Source of the DNA: Bursaphelenchus xylophilus
Taxonomy: Eukaryota; Nematoda; Chromadorea; Rhabditida; Aphelenchoididae
Assembly: GCA_904066235.2 (NCBI GenBank)
Contig: CAJFCV020000003.1
Location: 1,116,001-1,180,000 of the forward strand
Length of the DNA: 64,000 nucleotides
Reading direction: 5' to 3'
Part shown: piece after piece, positions 42,310 through 53,053 of the stretch
Position numbering within the stretch: the stretch's first letter is position 1
How the letters are laid out: every line of letters begins with the position of its first letter
The notes under the pieces: generated by a model
What the model saw: the letters and a program-made list of their open reading frames with translations, nothing else
The model's database searches: none
Told to the model about the DNA's origin: nothing
Position numbers and translations under genes: made by a program

Positions 42310-42788
42310 GAATTTACAAATTTTTTTTTTCCTTCTTTGCAAAGAGATGAAAAATCAACTGTTTTTTTATAATTTTCCTTTCAAGAAAACGACTACATTT
42401 CGCTTTATTTGACCTTATAGTCCAATATTTTTGCAAATCAAGATTTCTGTTTGCAATAAAACACCGATAAGCCGTAGAATTGACGGCTTATCACCTCAAA
42501 AAACCATGTTTTTTCTTGTCCATCTGTCAGTCAGCGTTCTGTCTTGCAATAAAGACTTCTGTTCTTCCGCGATTTCGACCCCAGTCCTTTTAATTTCCGG
42601 TCTTGAGGTTCAAGTGCGCGAACGGCGGCCTAATGAGATCGCGGCTTAATTATTTCGGGAGTTATTGGAGGTCCAGGCGGGTTAGATATTTTCTTTACTA
42701 GGACTTTTAGACCCAAACTCATCGTTTTTTTCAATTTTTTTAATATTTTTTTTGAATTTTTTTATTTCGAATAAAAAACAACGCGTCC
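42310..42788. other. AT-rich spacer
   Basis: A short inverted repeat (AATTGACGGCTTATC region, about 42468-42495) is present; nothing else. Confidence 0.5.
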
Positions 42789-43899
42789 CGACATTTCGGG
42801 TCAGGGACAACTCGGGTCGCGACAACTCGGGTCAACGACAACTCGGGTCAACGACAACTCGGGTCGCGACAACTCGGGTCAACGACAACTCGGGTCAACG
42901 ACACTTCGGGTCAACGACACCTCGGGTCAACGACATTTCGGGTCAACGATACCGTTTAATATTTTCGCTTCGGGACTGGAAAAAAGAATTTTTTGGTGAA
43001 TTTGAGAAATTTTTGAAATATTTTCGCTTCGGGACTTGGAAAAAAGAATTTTTTGGAGAGTTTCAACAAATTTTTGAAATGTTTTCGCTTCGGGACTTGG
43101 AAAAAAGAATTTTTTGGTAAGTTTAAAAAATTTTTGAAATGTTTTCGCTTCGGGACTTGGAAAAAAGAATTTTTTGGAAAGTTTCAACAAATTTTTGAAA
43201 ATTTTTCGCTTCGGAAATTGGGAAAAGGATTTTTTGTTCTGAATGTTACAATTTTATTTTAAATAAGGTACGAATGTTATTTCTTTAATTTTTTAGATAA
43301 ATAGTTATTTTAGAGGTAATTGAGGTTTATTTTAAAAATTTTTTGGGAAAATAGTGTTTATAAGCGAGGAGCAAATAAGAAAATCGTTATGTGCATACAA
43401 TCATTACGACTATCTTCTTACTCCACTCTCTGGCACTGTCTGCGCTTAAATCCCGTGCTTCCAGTTAAAAACATAGACAATGGATACGATTTTCTTATTT
43501 ACTCGTCGCTTATACACTATTTTCCGAAAATTTTTTTAAAAATAAACCTCAATTCTGCAAAAATTTCTTTCCCCAGTTCTTGAAGCGAAAACATTTCAAA
43601 AATTTGTTCAAACTCTCAAAAAATTCTTTTTCCCAAGTTCCAAAGCGAAAACATTTAAAAATTTTTGTTCAAATTCTTCAAAAAATTCTTTTTTCCAAGT
43701 CCCGAAGCGAAAATATTTCAAAAATTTCTCAAATTCACCAAAAAATTCTTTTTTTCCAGTCCCGAAGCGAAAATATTAAACGGTATCGTTGACCCGAATT
43801 GTCGTTGACCCGAGGTGTCGTTGACCCGAAGTGTCGTTGACCCGAGTTGTCGTTGACCCGAGTTGTCGCGACCCGAGTTGTCCCTGACCCGAAATGTCG
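42789..43899. repeat. Hairpin A: 1.1 kb element with terminal tandem repeats
   Basis: The left end is about ten units of a 14-16 bp repeat (ACAACTCGGGTCAACG and variants). Next come about four 62-bp satellite units containing TTTTCGCTTCGGGACTTGG, then a unique inner arm. All of this reappears in reverse-complement order on the right, ending CGAAATGTCG at 43899. The unpaired loop is only about 90 bp (around 43390-43480). No coding potential. Shares its 62-bp satellite with the element at 57595-58854. Confidence 0.92.
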
Positions 43900-44490
43900 T
43901 AGCGCCAAAAACAAGACTTAATTTTTCTTATTTTCCGGCCATAGTGCTTTTTTAGACTTCATTTTCTAACCGCCTGTCCATATGCTTTTGATTAATCGAA
44001 TAAAACTTTTTTTTGAGTAATCAATGAAAGCTGAGAAAAACAGGCGAAAAATGATTGGAATTGTAATCTAGCGTTTCTTTTGAAGGGTAGTTGTAAAAAA
44101 AATTTTCCGAGAGGCCTTGAAGCTTGATTTATCATTTTTTACAGTGAAAATGGGATTTTCATTTTTCAATTTCTTTTGACTTTGGTAGTTTTTATACCCT
44201 TTGTTTTTTCGAAATTTATACATTTATTTTACTATTTTTTTATTTTTTTTTTTTTTTATTTAAACTTTACAAATTTATTTTATTATTTTTTTTTACTTTT
44301 TTTTATTCAAAAATACATCTCGTCGTGCAAGTCCAATATCGCTGGTATTCAAGCCATTTATACACCAGGAAGCTTAATTCGCAACATATTATATTATATA
44401 ATAACTTCCAAATTCATCGTTTGAATTTCCTCTTGTAAGCAAATGCTCTCTGATTTCCAAACATGGCCGCAGAATCTCCGTGGTTCTTCT
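43900..44490. other. AT-rich spacer with long T tracts
   Basis: T-rich 44180-44310; no gene seen. Confidence 0.5.
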
Positions 44491-44491
44491 A

Positions 44492-44712
44492 CAGTGGCGG
44501 ATCTCATCAAGTGGCAAAAAACGTATCATTTTGCATCCGGGAAGTATCAAAAATCCATCAAAATACCTCCTTTTCCAAATGAAAAAACTCCGATTTCAAA
44601 GGCGCACTCGTTTTTTTTGTAGTGGCTCTTCGAAATGGAGTTTTTTTGTAGTTGGAGAGGGAGGTATTTTGCTGCATTTTTGATGCCTCCCGGATGCAAA
44701 GTAGTACGGGCA
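44492..44712. repeat. F4 hairpin repeat
   Basis: ACAGTGGCGGATCTCATCAA start, CATTTTGCATCCGGGAAGTA against GCCTCCCGGATGCAAAGTAG near the right end. The right terminus is degraded. Confidence 0.8.
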
Positions 44713-44867
44713 AGCATGGGAAAAAATTCGAGATAAACCGTGCGAAAGTGAAAAAATTTCCAGGCACTTTATGAAAATACTAATGTTAATAACGCATAAT
44801 TAAGGAATTTTGGATGTTTCTGGCCTCGCTTGACCAAAAAAATACTATTTTTTATCTTTTTTATCTG

Positions 44868-45455
44868 ACAAGGAAAGTACTTTTATGGGGGCTCCTACTT
44901 TTTGACGGGACATACCTCAAAAAATCAGAAAAAATGTGCTGATCAAGGATATATAAATCTTAGCTGCCCATTTTGGGTTTTTATGGGTGAAAATGCCCAA
45001 AAACTGGCTTTATTTCCCTACAAAAGGCGCAGGGATTCGAAACAAAAGCGCAGTCGGTCTCTTCCTTCGGAAGAGAGCGGTGTGGCCGAGTGGTTAGTGC
45101 CGTAGTCTGGGAATCAAGAGGGTGGACGCCGCACGGGTTCGATTTCCCTTTTGGGCTGAACCAACGTTTTTTGAAGTTGAAGGTCGGAAAAATAAATTTT
45201 TGGGCCAAGACTGATTCTTTACGCCTTAGAAACTCAATAAACATCATTTTAAGCCAAAACAAAAATTGTAAACCCGTGAAAAATTAGGCGAAAAGGGGTT
45301 CATATAGGACTTTAAGTCAACTTCCGATTGAGTTTTCACCCCTAAAAACCTAAAATGGGCAGCTAAGATTTATATATCCTTGAATTTTTCCTGATTTTTT
45401 GAGATATGTCCCGTCAAAAAGTAGGAGCCCCCATAAAAGTACTTTCCTTGTCAAA
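44868..45455. repeat. Hairpin element with tRNA-like sequence in its loop
   Basis: Left arm about 44870-45020 (ACAAGGAAAGTACTTTTATG, AAATCTTAGCTGCCCATTTT) pairs with right arm about 45300-45453. Loop about 45030-45295. It is a relative of 14458-14930, which lacks the tRNA-like part. Confidence 0.85.
45075..45155 (+). pseudogene. tRNA-Ser-like sequence
   Basis: A box TGGCCGAGTGG and B box GGTTCGATTTCC with a long variable region, as in class II tRNAs. If the anticodon loop is TGGGAAT the anticodon would be GGA (Ser). The acceptor ends (GCGGTG and TTTGGGC) do not pair and the anticodon stem is poor, so it is probably a pseudogene or SINE-like module. Confidence 0.55.
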
Positions 45456-45856
45456 AACTCCCAGACAAACTCAAAAAATACATAGAATACCAGTTTAACA
45501 AACCCTACGCTTGAATATTCAATGTCGCTCCAAGAAAGATCATCAAAAAAAGTGGAGAAGAAACTGGAGCGCGGCCCGAGAGCGCGGCCCAAAAGACCGA
45601 GGGCACTCTTTTCTTTCGTTTTATGCGATTGGATTTCCGCGCTCCTCCCTTCTTCTCCCCTCATTCTTTTCGCTCATCTTGTCCCCATAAGTCTTCGGGC
45701 CATCCGAGTTTTCGGCAAATGGGGGGTTTTTTTGGGTCATGGAGGAGGAAATAAAATAAAAAACAATTTGACGAGCTCTCAAGTGGGTTTATGGGTTCAA
45801 CCCGACTAAGATTTTGTACGTATGCCTCAGGCATGAGGATTTTTGATGATATTAGT
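45456..45856. other. Spacer, no supported gene
   Basis: A 95-codon plus-strand open frame (45522-45809) starts with a basic segment but has no recognised domain. Confidence 0.35.
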
Positions 45857-46479
45857 TTGTCGGGAAAATAATGTGGATTTGGCGCGCCTTGAAATCGCCT
45901 CGCCGCGTTGCGACGGCCAGCCGCGGGTGACGATTTTGACACAAAATATACACATTATTTTCCCGACAGAGCGATAAAAAAGCACCTGTACAGCGAACTC
46001 CCAAACAAATCTAGAGATTTGGCGTGCTACTCCGAGACATTTTACTGCGACAAATACACATTATTTTCCCGACAAACACATAATAAAAATGTAAGCGTAT
46101 TTTTTAAGAGTGTTCTAAGAATATGGAGGAAAGCGTTTTATATCAGTTTGTCGGGAAAATAATGTGGATTTGTCGGGTCTTGTCATCGCGTCATCGCTTT
46201 GCGACGGCGAAGCCGCTGCTGACGGTTTTGCCCCAAAAATACCCATTATTTTCCCGACAACCACATAATAAAAATGTAAGACACCCTTCCCAGGGTATTT
46301 TAAGAACATGGAGAAAGGGTTTTATATCAGTCTGTCGGGAAAATAATGTGGATTCGTCGCGTCTTGTCATCGCTTGGCGACCTCTTCTCATAGCCGAAGA
46401 TTTGGACTGCGACCAGGCGAAACATTTAGTTTTGTCATCCCTGTGACAAATCCACATTATTTTTCCGACCGACTGATAT
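45857..46479. mobile_element. Three core-B MITEs in a row
   Basis: 45857-45973, 46143-46263 and 46328-46479, all with GTCGGGAAAATAATGTGGAT starts, plus a right-terminus half copy near 46062. Copies 1 and 2 are followed by the same motif (ACATAATAAAAATGTAAG, then GTGTTCTAAGAATATGGAG or GTATTTTAAGAACATGGAG). MITE plus flank were therefore duplicated together as a unit of about 185 bp. Confidence 0.88.
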
Positions 46480-46529
46480 ATTCGTACAGTAGATTGCTGA
46501 TAGAATTCAGGGTATTACAGCGAAATTTC

Positions 46530-46680
46530 TGTACAACAAATCGCTGAACACCCAAGAAATTGTTTGTTTTAGAAGGGTTTTTGTTGTTCGGAGGCTTATT
46601 CCGATAAAAAATTCATTTTTGAGATCTTAAAAATTGTTTGTTATAGACAGGTTTTGTTGTATGAAAAGGTTAAAGCGTAT
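46530..46680. repeat. F6 repeat
   Basis: TGTACAACAAATCGCTGAAC to ATAGACAGGTTTTGTTGTAT, inverted halves around GATAAAAAATTCATTTTTGA. Confidence 0.7.
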
Positions 46681-47458
46681 TGTTTTTGCATTCTTTGGTG
46701 GTTAAAATTTTTTTTACTATTCTTTACGTTGATATTTTACAAAGTTTCCTCGCCAAATCTCCCCTAGAAATTTATTTTTATCTTCAAGATAATTGAAAGA
46801 ATTTTTACCGGGCTTTGTAATAAATTTTGCATCTAGTTACTGCTTACATAATTACAACCAATTTTAGCCCCCCTGAGAATCCAGAACCAAGTAAAAGTGG
46901 GAACATGGCCAGCGGAAAGTGAGTTGTCACACCGCACTTGGAGAAGTTCTAATCAAAAATTGTAACCTCCCAATTTCCCCTTTTTTCAGCGGCTCTCCCC
47001 GTTCCTCAGGCGACTACGAAGTCTCAGCCGAAGAGCTGGTCGATTTGATGAGTCTGCGCGGAGTTGAAGCCAAAACACATATCGACACTGAATTTGGAGG
47101 GATCTCGGGGCTCTGCCGAAAGCTCAGGACTGATCCTTTTCAAGGCATTCTATCAAATGAATGCGAATTATTGAAACGACAGGAACTTTATGGGAAAAAT
47201 AGATTGCCCGCAGGAAATGCCCCGGAATTTGGACAAGCGTTGAAAGAGACGGCTTTGGTGAGTAAATTAAATGTCCCTGACAAAAGATTTGGTGAGAAAA
47301 TTAAACGTCCCTGAAACCGTAAAGGTTTGCAAAAATTCAAAGGTTGCATATAAAGTTTTTCTCGAGGGCCTACAAAATTTTGAATATCAAAATTTTTTTG
47401 CCATCCCCAAGATGTTCGATGTAATTTTTCGAGGAGTAAATCCAAAGCTAATAGCGTG

Positions 47459-47802
47459 TCAGTCTGTCGGGAAAATAATGAGCACAATGTCGCGGTGTAA
47501 GTCGAAAATGTCATTCCGCTTTTTGCCTCTTGGAGTAAAAAGTGCGCTGAAAGTGCATCAAATGATATGATTTTTTGAGTATGGTGTTAGGTTGTCCCAG
47601 GACGTTTCTATGCCGAATTAAGAGGTTGTAGGCCCAGCGGTTCCCGAGATACAAGGTGGAAAGGAAATTTTGTCAACGAGTATAATTCTGACATGCTGAA
47701 ACGAAAATCATTTTGATTTTGCCGCGAAGACAATTCATTTTTTCGGCGGCGATGCCATTTTCTACGCGACAGAGTGTTCATTATTTTCTTGATAGACTAA
47801 TA
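47459..47802. mobile_element. Core-A MITE split by about 190 bp, PMCA intron 2
   Basis: Left part 47459-47505 (CAGTCTGTCGGGAAAATAAT). Right part from about 47705 (CATTTTGATTTTGCCGCGAA) ends GTTCATTATTTTCTTGATAG. The sequence between belongs to neither core and is not otherwise recognised. A lone terminus follows at 47866-47895. Confidence 0.75.
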
Positions 47803-48362
47803 CCTCTCCGAAAGTCTTCGCAACGTGCACACATGTCTATAGGCGTATGTGTCAATCTCGCGAAAAATATTTTATTATTTTCCCGACAGACTGATATCTA
47901 TAACAAAAACACAAATCTCGTTCTACGACGAGCTTAAGCGTTGCATTGAGGCGCTCCTTTGTCTTGTGTTCCATGCATTCTAAGCTAATACTCAATTACC
48001 TTTTCCCTACAGTCCCTCCGACCAATCATCCTCGGCATGGCGGCTATCGGATCAACAGCAGCCTGCTCTTCCTACTTCGTCAATAACCGGAGGATGGTTC
48101 GAGCGGCCGAGGCCGCCACTCTGGTTGTTATTTTTGCGGCTGTTGTTGTGTTTGTTGGAGCCTTTGTGCGGTTTCAAAAACTCCGAAAACAATACGTAAT
48201 CGACGAATCGGCCAAGAAAAAATCATGGGCAGAATTGTTTTCCAGTCAATGCCAATGTATTCGGAATGGGAAACAGACGAAGGTGGATGCTCAAGAGCTC
48301 GTGTGTGGAGATGTAATGGAAATCGGGAAAGGTAGGTGATGTGCAGTTAATTTTTCGAATAC

Positions 48363-48516
48363 CAGTCTGTCGGGAAAATAATGTGCATTCTGTGGCATTG
48401 AAAATTGCATCGCCGCCGAGGAAATGAATTGTGTTGCGGCAAAGTAAAGTTGCTTTTCATTTCAGCGACACGATCGGCGCGGTGACATTAGGCTAATTAT
48501 TTCCCCGACAGACTGG
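48363..48516. mobile_element. Core-A MITE in PMCA intron 3
   Basis: CCAGTCTGTCGGGAAAATAA to TAATTATTTCCCCGACAGAC, starting 30 bp after the exon 3 donor. Confidence 0.88.
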
Positions 48517-49299
48517 TAGGCGTTGCAAGGCTTGTTGAAACGATGTTTCTCAATTCAAATGTTGATATGGCGAAAGAAAATTTTGAAGGCTTGCAAGTTG
48601 CAACAAGGCCGACGCGAGCCGGTTTTTCAGCTCTAAAAAGCCAACCTATATCCGGAGGGATGCCGTATTTTCATCTGGCTGGGCCCACTTTTTACCGGCA
48701 GAGATTTCGAGCTCGAGATTTTTATTTTGCCCGAGGCAAATTTTTTTTTTAATTTTGCAAAAAAAAATTTTTTTTTTGTAATTTGGCCTTGTCTTATTGT
48801 TAGCCAATTTAATATTGAAGACCATAACTTTGTGAAACCCTGAAACTTCAGTCTTTGATTTGGTTATTTTTGATTTATAAACATCAAGAAATTAAAAGGT
48901 TAAATCAACAAATCAACTTTATAACCTCAACCCTAATATTTGCTCGTTCATTGCGATCAAAAAACTCATTTGTTTAGTCTTTCTTTTCCCTCAATTCCAC
49001 TTCACGAAATTTTTCGAACTCGTAATTGAACATGTTTGCCGCTTCAGGGGATCGCTTGCCCGTGGACGGGGTCCTGCTGCAGGCGTGGGACCTGCGTGTC
49101 GACGAGACCAACCTGAACAAGCATTTGGACAAACAGATTGTGTTGCGAAAGTCGCGCGATCAGGACCCATTGCTGTTCGCGGGCACTCAAGTTGTGGAAG
49201 GGAACGCCAAGGTGCTTGTGACGGCGGTGGGCGGCCGAATTCAACTGGAGCGGCCCGACCCAAGCCCTCCGGCAACGCCGAGTCCGCGATGAGAAAATT

Positions 49300-49465
49300 T
49301 TCGAATTTTTTTTTTTTTAAATTTATGAAAATTTTTGAAATTTTTTTCAAATTTTCGATTTTTTTAAATTTTTTTGAAATTTTCGAAAATTTTCAATTTT
49401 TTTTTATTTTTTTGAATTTTTCGAAAATTTTCGATTTTTTTTTTTATTTTTTTGAGATTTCCGAA
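49300..49465. repeat. T-rich low-complexity tract abutting the PMCA truncation
   Basis: Runs of TTTTTTGAAATTTTCGAAAA type begin about 15 bp after the stop codon. The break in PMCA homology coincides with this tract. Confidence 0.8.
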
Positions 49466-49485
49466 GATTTGATTACTGTAAGTCT

Positions 49486-49650
49486 CTGTACAACAAACCC
49501 CCATACAACAAAACATGTCTATAACAAACAATTTCGGAGGTGTCAAGGGCCAATTTTAGGCCAAAACAAAACTCTGCACAACAAAAGCCTTCTATAACGA
49601 ACCATTTTTTTCGCTCCCTTACGATTCGTTGCACACAGGCTTGACTGCAA
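49486..49650. repeat. F6 repeat
   Basis: TCTGTACAACAAACCCCCAT, AACATGTCTATAACAAACAA, and right part GATTCGTTGCACACAGGCTT; the clearest F6 copy. Confidence 0.75.
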
Positions 49651-49976
49651 AAATTCGCCACGAAAATGCCTCAAACTAATATTATAACCATATGAAAGTA
49701 ATATTTTATTCAATATTTTGTTTTTTCCGAAGCCATCAACATATGTGACGTTACTAATAATTAGTTTTGGTGCTGATAAAATAAAGTGTTTAAAAACTGA
49801 ACTTGGAGACTAATTGGGTTATGTTCCTAGAGCGGAGTAACTATTATATTCCGACAAAAAATATAATCTTAAAACGTGCAATACAGGTGTTTACTTGTAA
49901 AAATGTCCTTTTCTTCAATTTTCTGATCTTATTTTTAAACCATTCCGCCCGTAGATTGAGCTTTGAATATGTAGGC
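49651..49976. other. AT-rich spacer
   Basis: Nothing recognised on either strand. Confidence 0.5.
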
Positions 49977-50312
49977 TGTCGGAAAAATAATGAGCACAAT
50001 GTCAGTGGACTGATCGTGTTGCTAAAAGCAACCTGATTTTGTCGCGAAGACAACTCATTTTTTTTTTTTGAGAGGCCCGACAACCCAGTAACGAGACAAG
50101 ACGAGAGCCCAAGAGGCATGTGATTTATTCAGTGGAGAGGAGGCCTTTTATAGGGAAGCCCCACGTAGGAGAGTACAATCAAATTTTAATAAATGCAGAT
50201 CGTTCCTCGTGGGAAAATCTTCGAAGCTCGGTCGTTCCGCCTCACAATTTTCTCGGCAGCGATGCGATTTTCGATGCGGCAGAGTGCTCATTACTTTCCG
50301 GACAGACTGATA
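49977..50312. mobile_element. Core-A MITE split by a solo LTR-1
   Basis: Left part 49977-50068 (GCTGTCGGAAAAATAATGAG to GAAGACAACTCATTT). Right part 50247-50312 (ATTTTCTCGGCAGCGATGCG to TTACTTTCCGGACAGACTGA). The two halves rejoin into a normal copy. Confidence 0.88.
50069..50246 (-). mobile_element. Solo LTR-1, about 178 bp
   Basis: On the minus strand it starts TGTGAGGCGGAACGACC and ends GTTGTCGGGCCTCTCA, giving TG...CA ends, with TATAAAAGGCCTCC and AATAAATCACATGCC inside. The right flank is ATTTT and the left flank is ATTTT expanded to a T run, consistent with a 5-bp target duplication. Confidence 0.75.
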
Positions 50313-50339
50313 GGCTGTTCGGGCCGACACAAAATCGAT

Positions 50340-50890
50340 CGATACGGGGCGTAGGGCAGGTGTATACTCAAAGAAGCGTTGTAGGAAGTGCCTACGAGGC
50401 CTGGCAAAGCCGTTGGATAGTCGGCGGACGCTCGGCGAAGGCTTGGCGGACGCAAGGCAAAGGCTTACAATACGACCATTTTTTCCAGTTTTAGCTATTG
50501 GTAACCTTAGTTTTCTTGACCTTGAGCTACTGTAACATATAAAAGATCGGAATTATCTCGGCGGAGACCTGGCGAAGAGCTCTGATATTTCCACTTTTCT
50601 AATTCTGACTATTAATAACGTTAGTTTTCTTTACCCTGGGTAATTGTAACATATAAACTACAAAATTTGGAGCAAAAAATGGAAAATCCGTAACTTTTCT
50701 CTAAAGATTATTAATGTGAGTACATGCAAAATACCTCAAAATATTTAGTTGATAAGTTATCTTAAGACCCGATCAATCTTGTGATTGCTACTAACTGAGC
50801 CTTCTACTAGCTCCTCCATGAATACAACGACGAACCGACGCCTTGCGTAGTATCGTTGACCCGAACTGTCGCGGACCCAAAAAGTCGTAG
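50340..50890. repeat. F5 repeat, longest copy, plus a hairpin-A end fragment
   Basis: GATACGGGGCGTAGGGCAGG, GTGCCTACGAGGCCTGGCAA, TTAGTTTTCTTGACCTTGAG, ACATATAAAAGATCGG, ending near GAATACAACGACGAACCGAC. At about 50852-50890 a single ATCGTTGACCCGAACTGTCG plus GTCGTAGCTCCG matches the terminal repeat of hairpin A at 43790-43905. Confidence 0.7.
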
Positions 50891-52005
50891 CTCCGAAAGG
50901 TTCATGTTTTGGCCGACACGTTACTGTTGACTGCCAGCCATCAAATTTTGTTTTCTCAGCTGCCATTACAAAACAAAATTACATGTAATTACATATCTCT
51001 TTCCCCGAAAAAACCATCTTCCCCCAAACCACAATATATTTTGGCATTGGGCACAGACGACTGCCGTACACGTCTACTCGGTAAATATAGCTGCTTTTCG
51101 ATGCAGACATGCTTCTTTCCTCCCATATTTGCGCAAAATCCGGGCAAACAAAAAAACGTAAATTCGAAAAATTGAACAGGGTTTGAAACGCCTTCTTTCC
51201 TGATAAAATCCGCACAAAACTTTTTTCCGATCTTCTCGAACAGCGGGAGGGCTTTAGCGGAACGTTTTGAGGTCTGGCTGGGATATAAATATAAAAAAAT
51301 CGTGAGTGATCGGTTCGAAAAATAATGTTATATTTTGTGGGGTTTGTGCATGGGAAAACGGGGGTGATTTCCATTTTGATTATTGGATATTTTTGCAGTT
51401 TGTTTTTGAAAATCTTTATTCTTACTTATCACATTTTTTGGGAGGGACCATTTGCAGTTATCGACCAAAAAATGATATTTTTTCATAGGGGGAGTGCTCA
51501 AATTGCGACTCTCAGATTTTTATGAAACTTGTTACAAATTTAGAAAAAGCTTTTCAAAGACATATGCTAGACTCGAAGCTCCCAGTTTACCGAAAAAATC
51601 AAGTTTTCACATCAAAAGATGGCAAAAATGTGGCAATTTTTGAGAATTTTGACATGTTTCGTCTCTATTTCTAACGTGGAAAGTAATGCTTCCACACCAT
51701 AATATCTAGGTATGACCTCCGTTTTTGGAGCATACTGTGGTATACATAATGACAGCTTAGGCAGGGGCGTAGTTGGGTGGAAAATTAATGCCAGCAATAG
51801 CCAGAATCCGAAGGACCGTCATACTGTAGGTCACCGCCAAGTCTCCGCCAAGCGTTCGCCGAGCATCCAACGGCTTTGCCAAGCCACGTAGGCACTTCTT
51901 ACAACCTTTTTTGGGTATTCACCTGCCCTACGCGTCGTATCGATGCTATGTTGACCTTTTTGCTTTGGCGAAACCGAAAATTATTATTTTTCTTCGATGC
52001 AAGTG
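50891..52005. other. Spacer with repeat scraps, no gene
   Basis: F2 start at about 51490-51560 (AATTGCGACTCTCAGATTTT); reverse F5 piece about 51830-51950 (CGCCAAGTCTCCGCCAAGCG). The rest is unassigned. Confidence 0.5.
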
Positions 52006-52462
52006 TAAAATTGGGATAATCGAGGGTGCTTATTTCGAAAATGACATTCATGTTTTCGATAGTTACTTTTATCCTTAAGTAGTACTGTAAGGTAGTAATT
52101 TTTTGACTTTTTTTTATAAATACTCGATTTAGGGGTTTTCGATGGTGCTGATTTCGAAAATGACATTCATTTTTTTGATAGTTACTTTTATCCTTAAGTA
52201 GTACTGTAAGCTAGTAATTTTTTGACTTTTTTTTATAAATACCCGATTTAGGGGTTTTCGATGGTGCTGATTTCGAAAATGACATTCATTTTCACAATCT
52301 TCTGATTTCAAAGCAGCACCACCGAAAACCCCCAAATCGGGTATTCATGAGAAAAATTCAAAAAATTACTGCTTTACAGTGCTACTTTTAAGTAAAGAAA
52401 AAAAGTAACTATCAAAAAAATTAATGTCATTTTCGAAATCAGCACCCTCGATTATCCTAATT
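52006..52462. repeat. Hairpin with internal 121-bp tandem duplication
   Basis: GATAATCGAGGGTGCTTATT at the left pairs with the complement of CAGCACCCTCGATTATCCTA at the right. The left arm contains about 2.5 tandem units (GGGGTTTTCGATGGTGCTGA, TTTATCCTTAAGTAGTACTG). The module GGTGCTGATTTCGAAAATGA also occurs in hairpin C at 63035 and 63150. Confidence 0.85.
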
Positions 52463-53050
52463 TCACAAACTGTTTTATACATATTTGGTGACTCGGCGCA
52501 AACCTGGCAGGCGTTGAAAGTCTGTAGAAAAAATTGTTTGAACACTTTGCTTGCCAAATTTTATACTCTTAATCTTTTGCGTAACATAATTCTTGTTTGG
52601 CTTTCAAGTACTCGCGACTTTGTTTTTTGCACTTTTCCCACGGAAAAATTTAATTTTCCACTTTCACTCAACCACGTTATAATTGTAAAAACACTTCAAT
52701 ATTATCGCATCCTTTAGGCCATTCAAGAAGTCATTATCAGTGTCATGTCCGCTTTGATGTTATAACTCGACGAATGCCACTGCTCGCCTTTGATTTATGT
52801 GACATTGAAGTGGTAATCATTGGGTGGAAGGCTTCAAAGTCTCAACGATTTGTGGAACCCGTGTTCGCCGAGAGCAAAGATGCAGAACAAGTATTTGACG
52901 TTGTTTTTGGGTGGTAAGTTTTCAAACATTTTGAATTTTTGCTTTGATACGAATGAATAATAAAATAAAGCCACGTATTTATAACACCGCAGGTGTGCTT
53001 TCGAATCGCCTATCATAAATATTGTTTGCCAGTATGAGCGCAATGTTTCT
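52463..53050. other. Spacer, nothing recognised
   Basis: AT-rich; short frames only. Confidence 0.5.
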
Positions 53051-53053
53051 GGA

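Larger units (their letters stand above)
46905..49292 (+). pseudogene. Truncated plasma-membrane Ca2+-ATPase (PMCA)-like gene, 281 codons
   Basis: Exons 46905-46918, 46990-47257, 48013-48331 and 49048-49292 keep one frame. The N-terminal PMCA signature GISGLCRKLRTDPFQG is followed by LKRQELYGKNRLP. Exon 3 covers the M1-M2 region (hydrophobic TLVVIFAAVVVFVGAF) and leads into the actuator domain (CGDVMEIGKGDRLPVDG). Exon 4 continues VDETNLNKHLDKQIVLRKS and LLFAGTQVVEGNAKVLVTAV, then ends after a Pro-rich tail. PMCAs have over 1000 residues; the phosphorylation (DKTGT), nucleotide-binding and later membrane domains are missing, and NKHL replaces the TGES loop needed for dephosphorylation. It cannot pump as it stands. 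The splice sites look intact, so it may be transcribed; a trans-splice acceptor (ATTTTAG, 46867) precedes it. Introns 2 and 3 carry MITEs. Confidence 0.75.

Noticed and set aside
42752..43120. 122-codon open frame
   Set aside because: It is the terminal and 62-bp repeats of hairpin A read in one frame.
45522..45809. 95-codon basic open frame
   Set aside because: No domain, no splice or promoter context, and flanked only by repeats.
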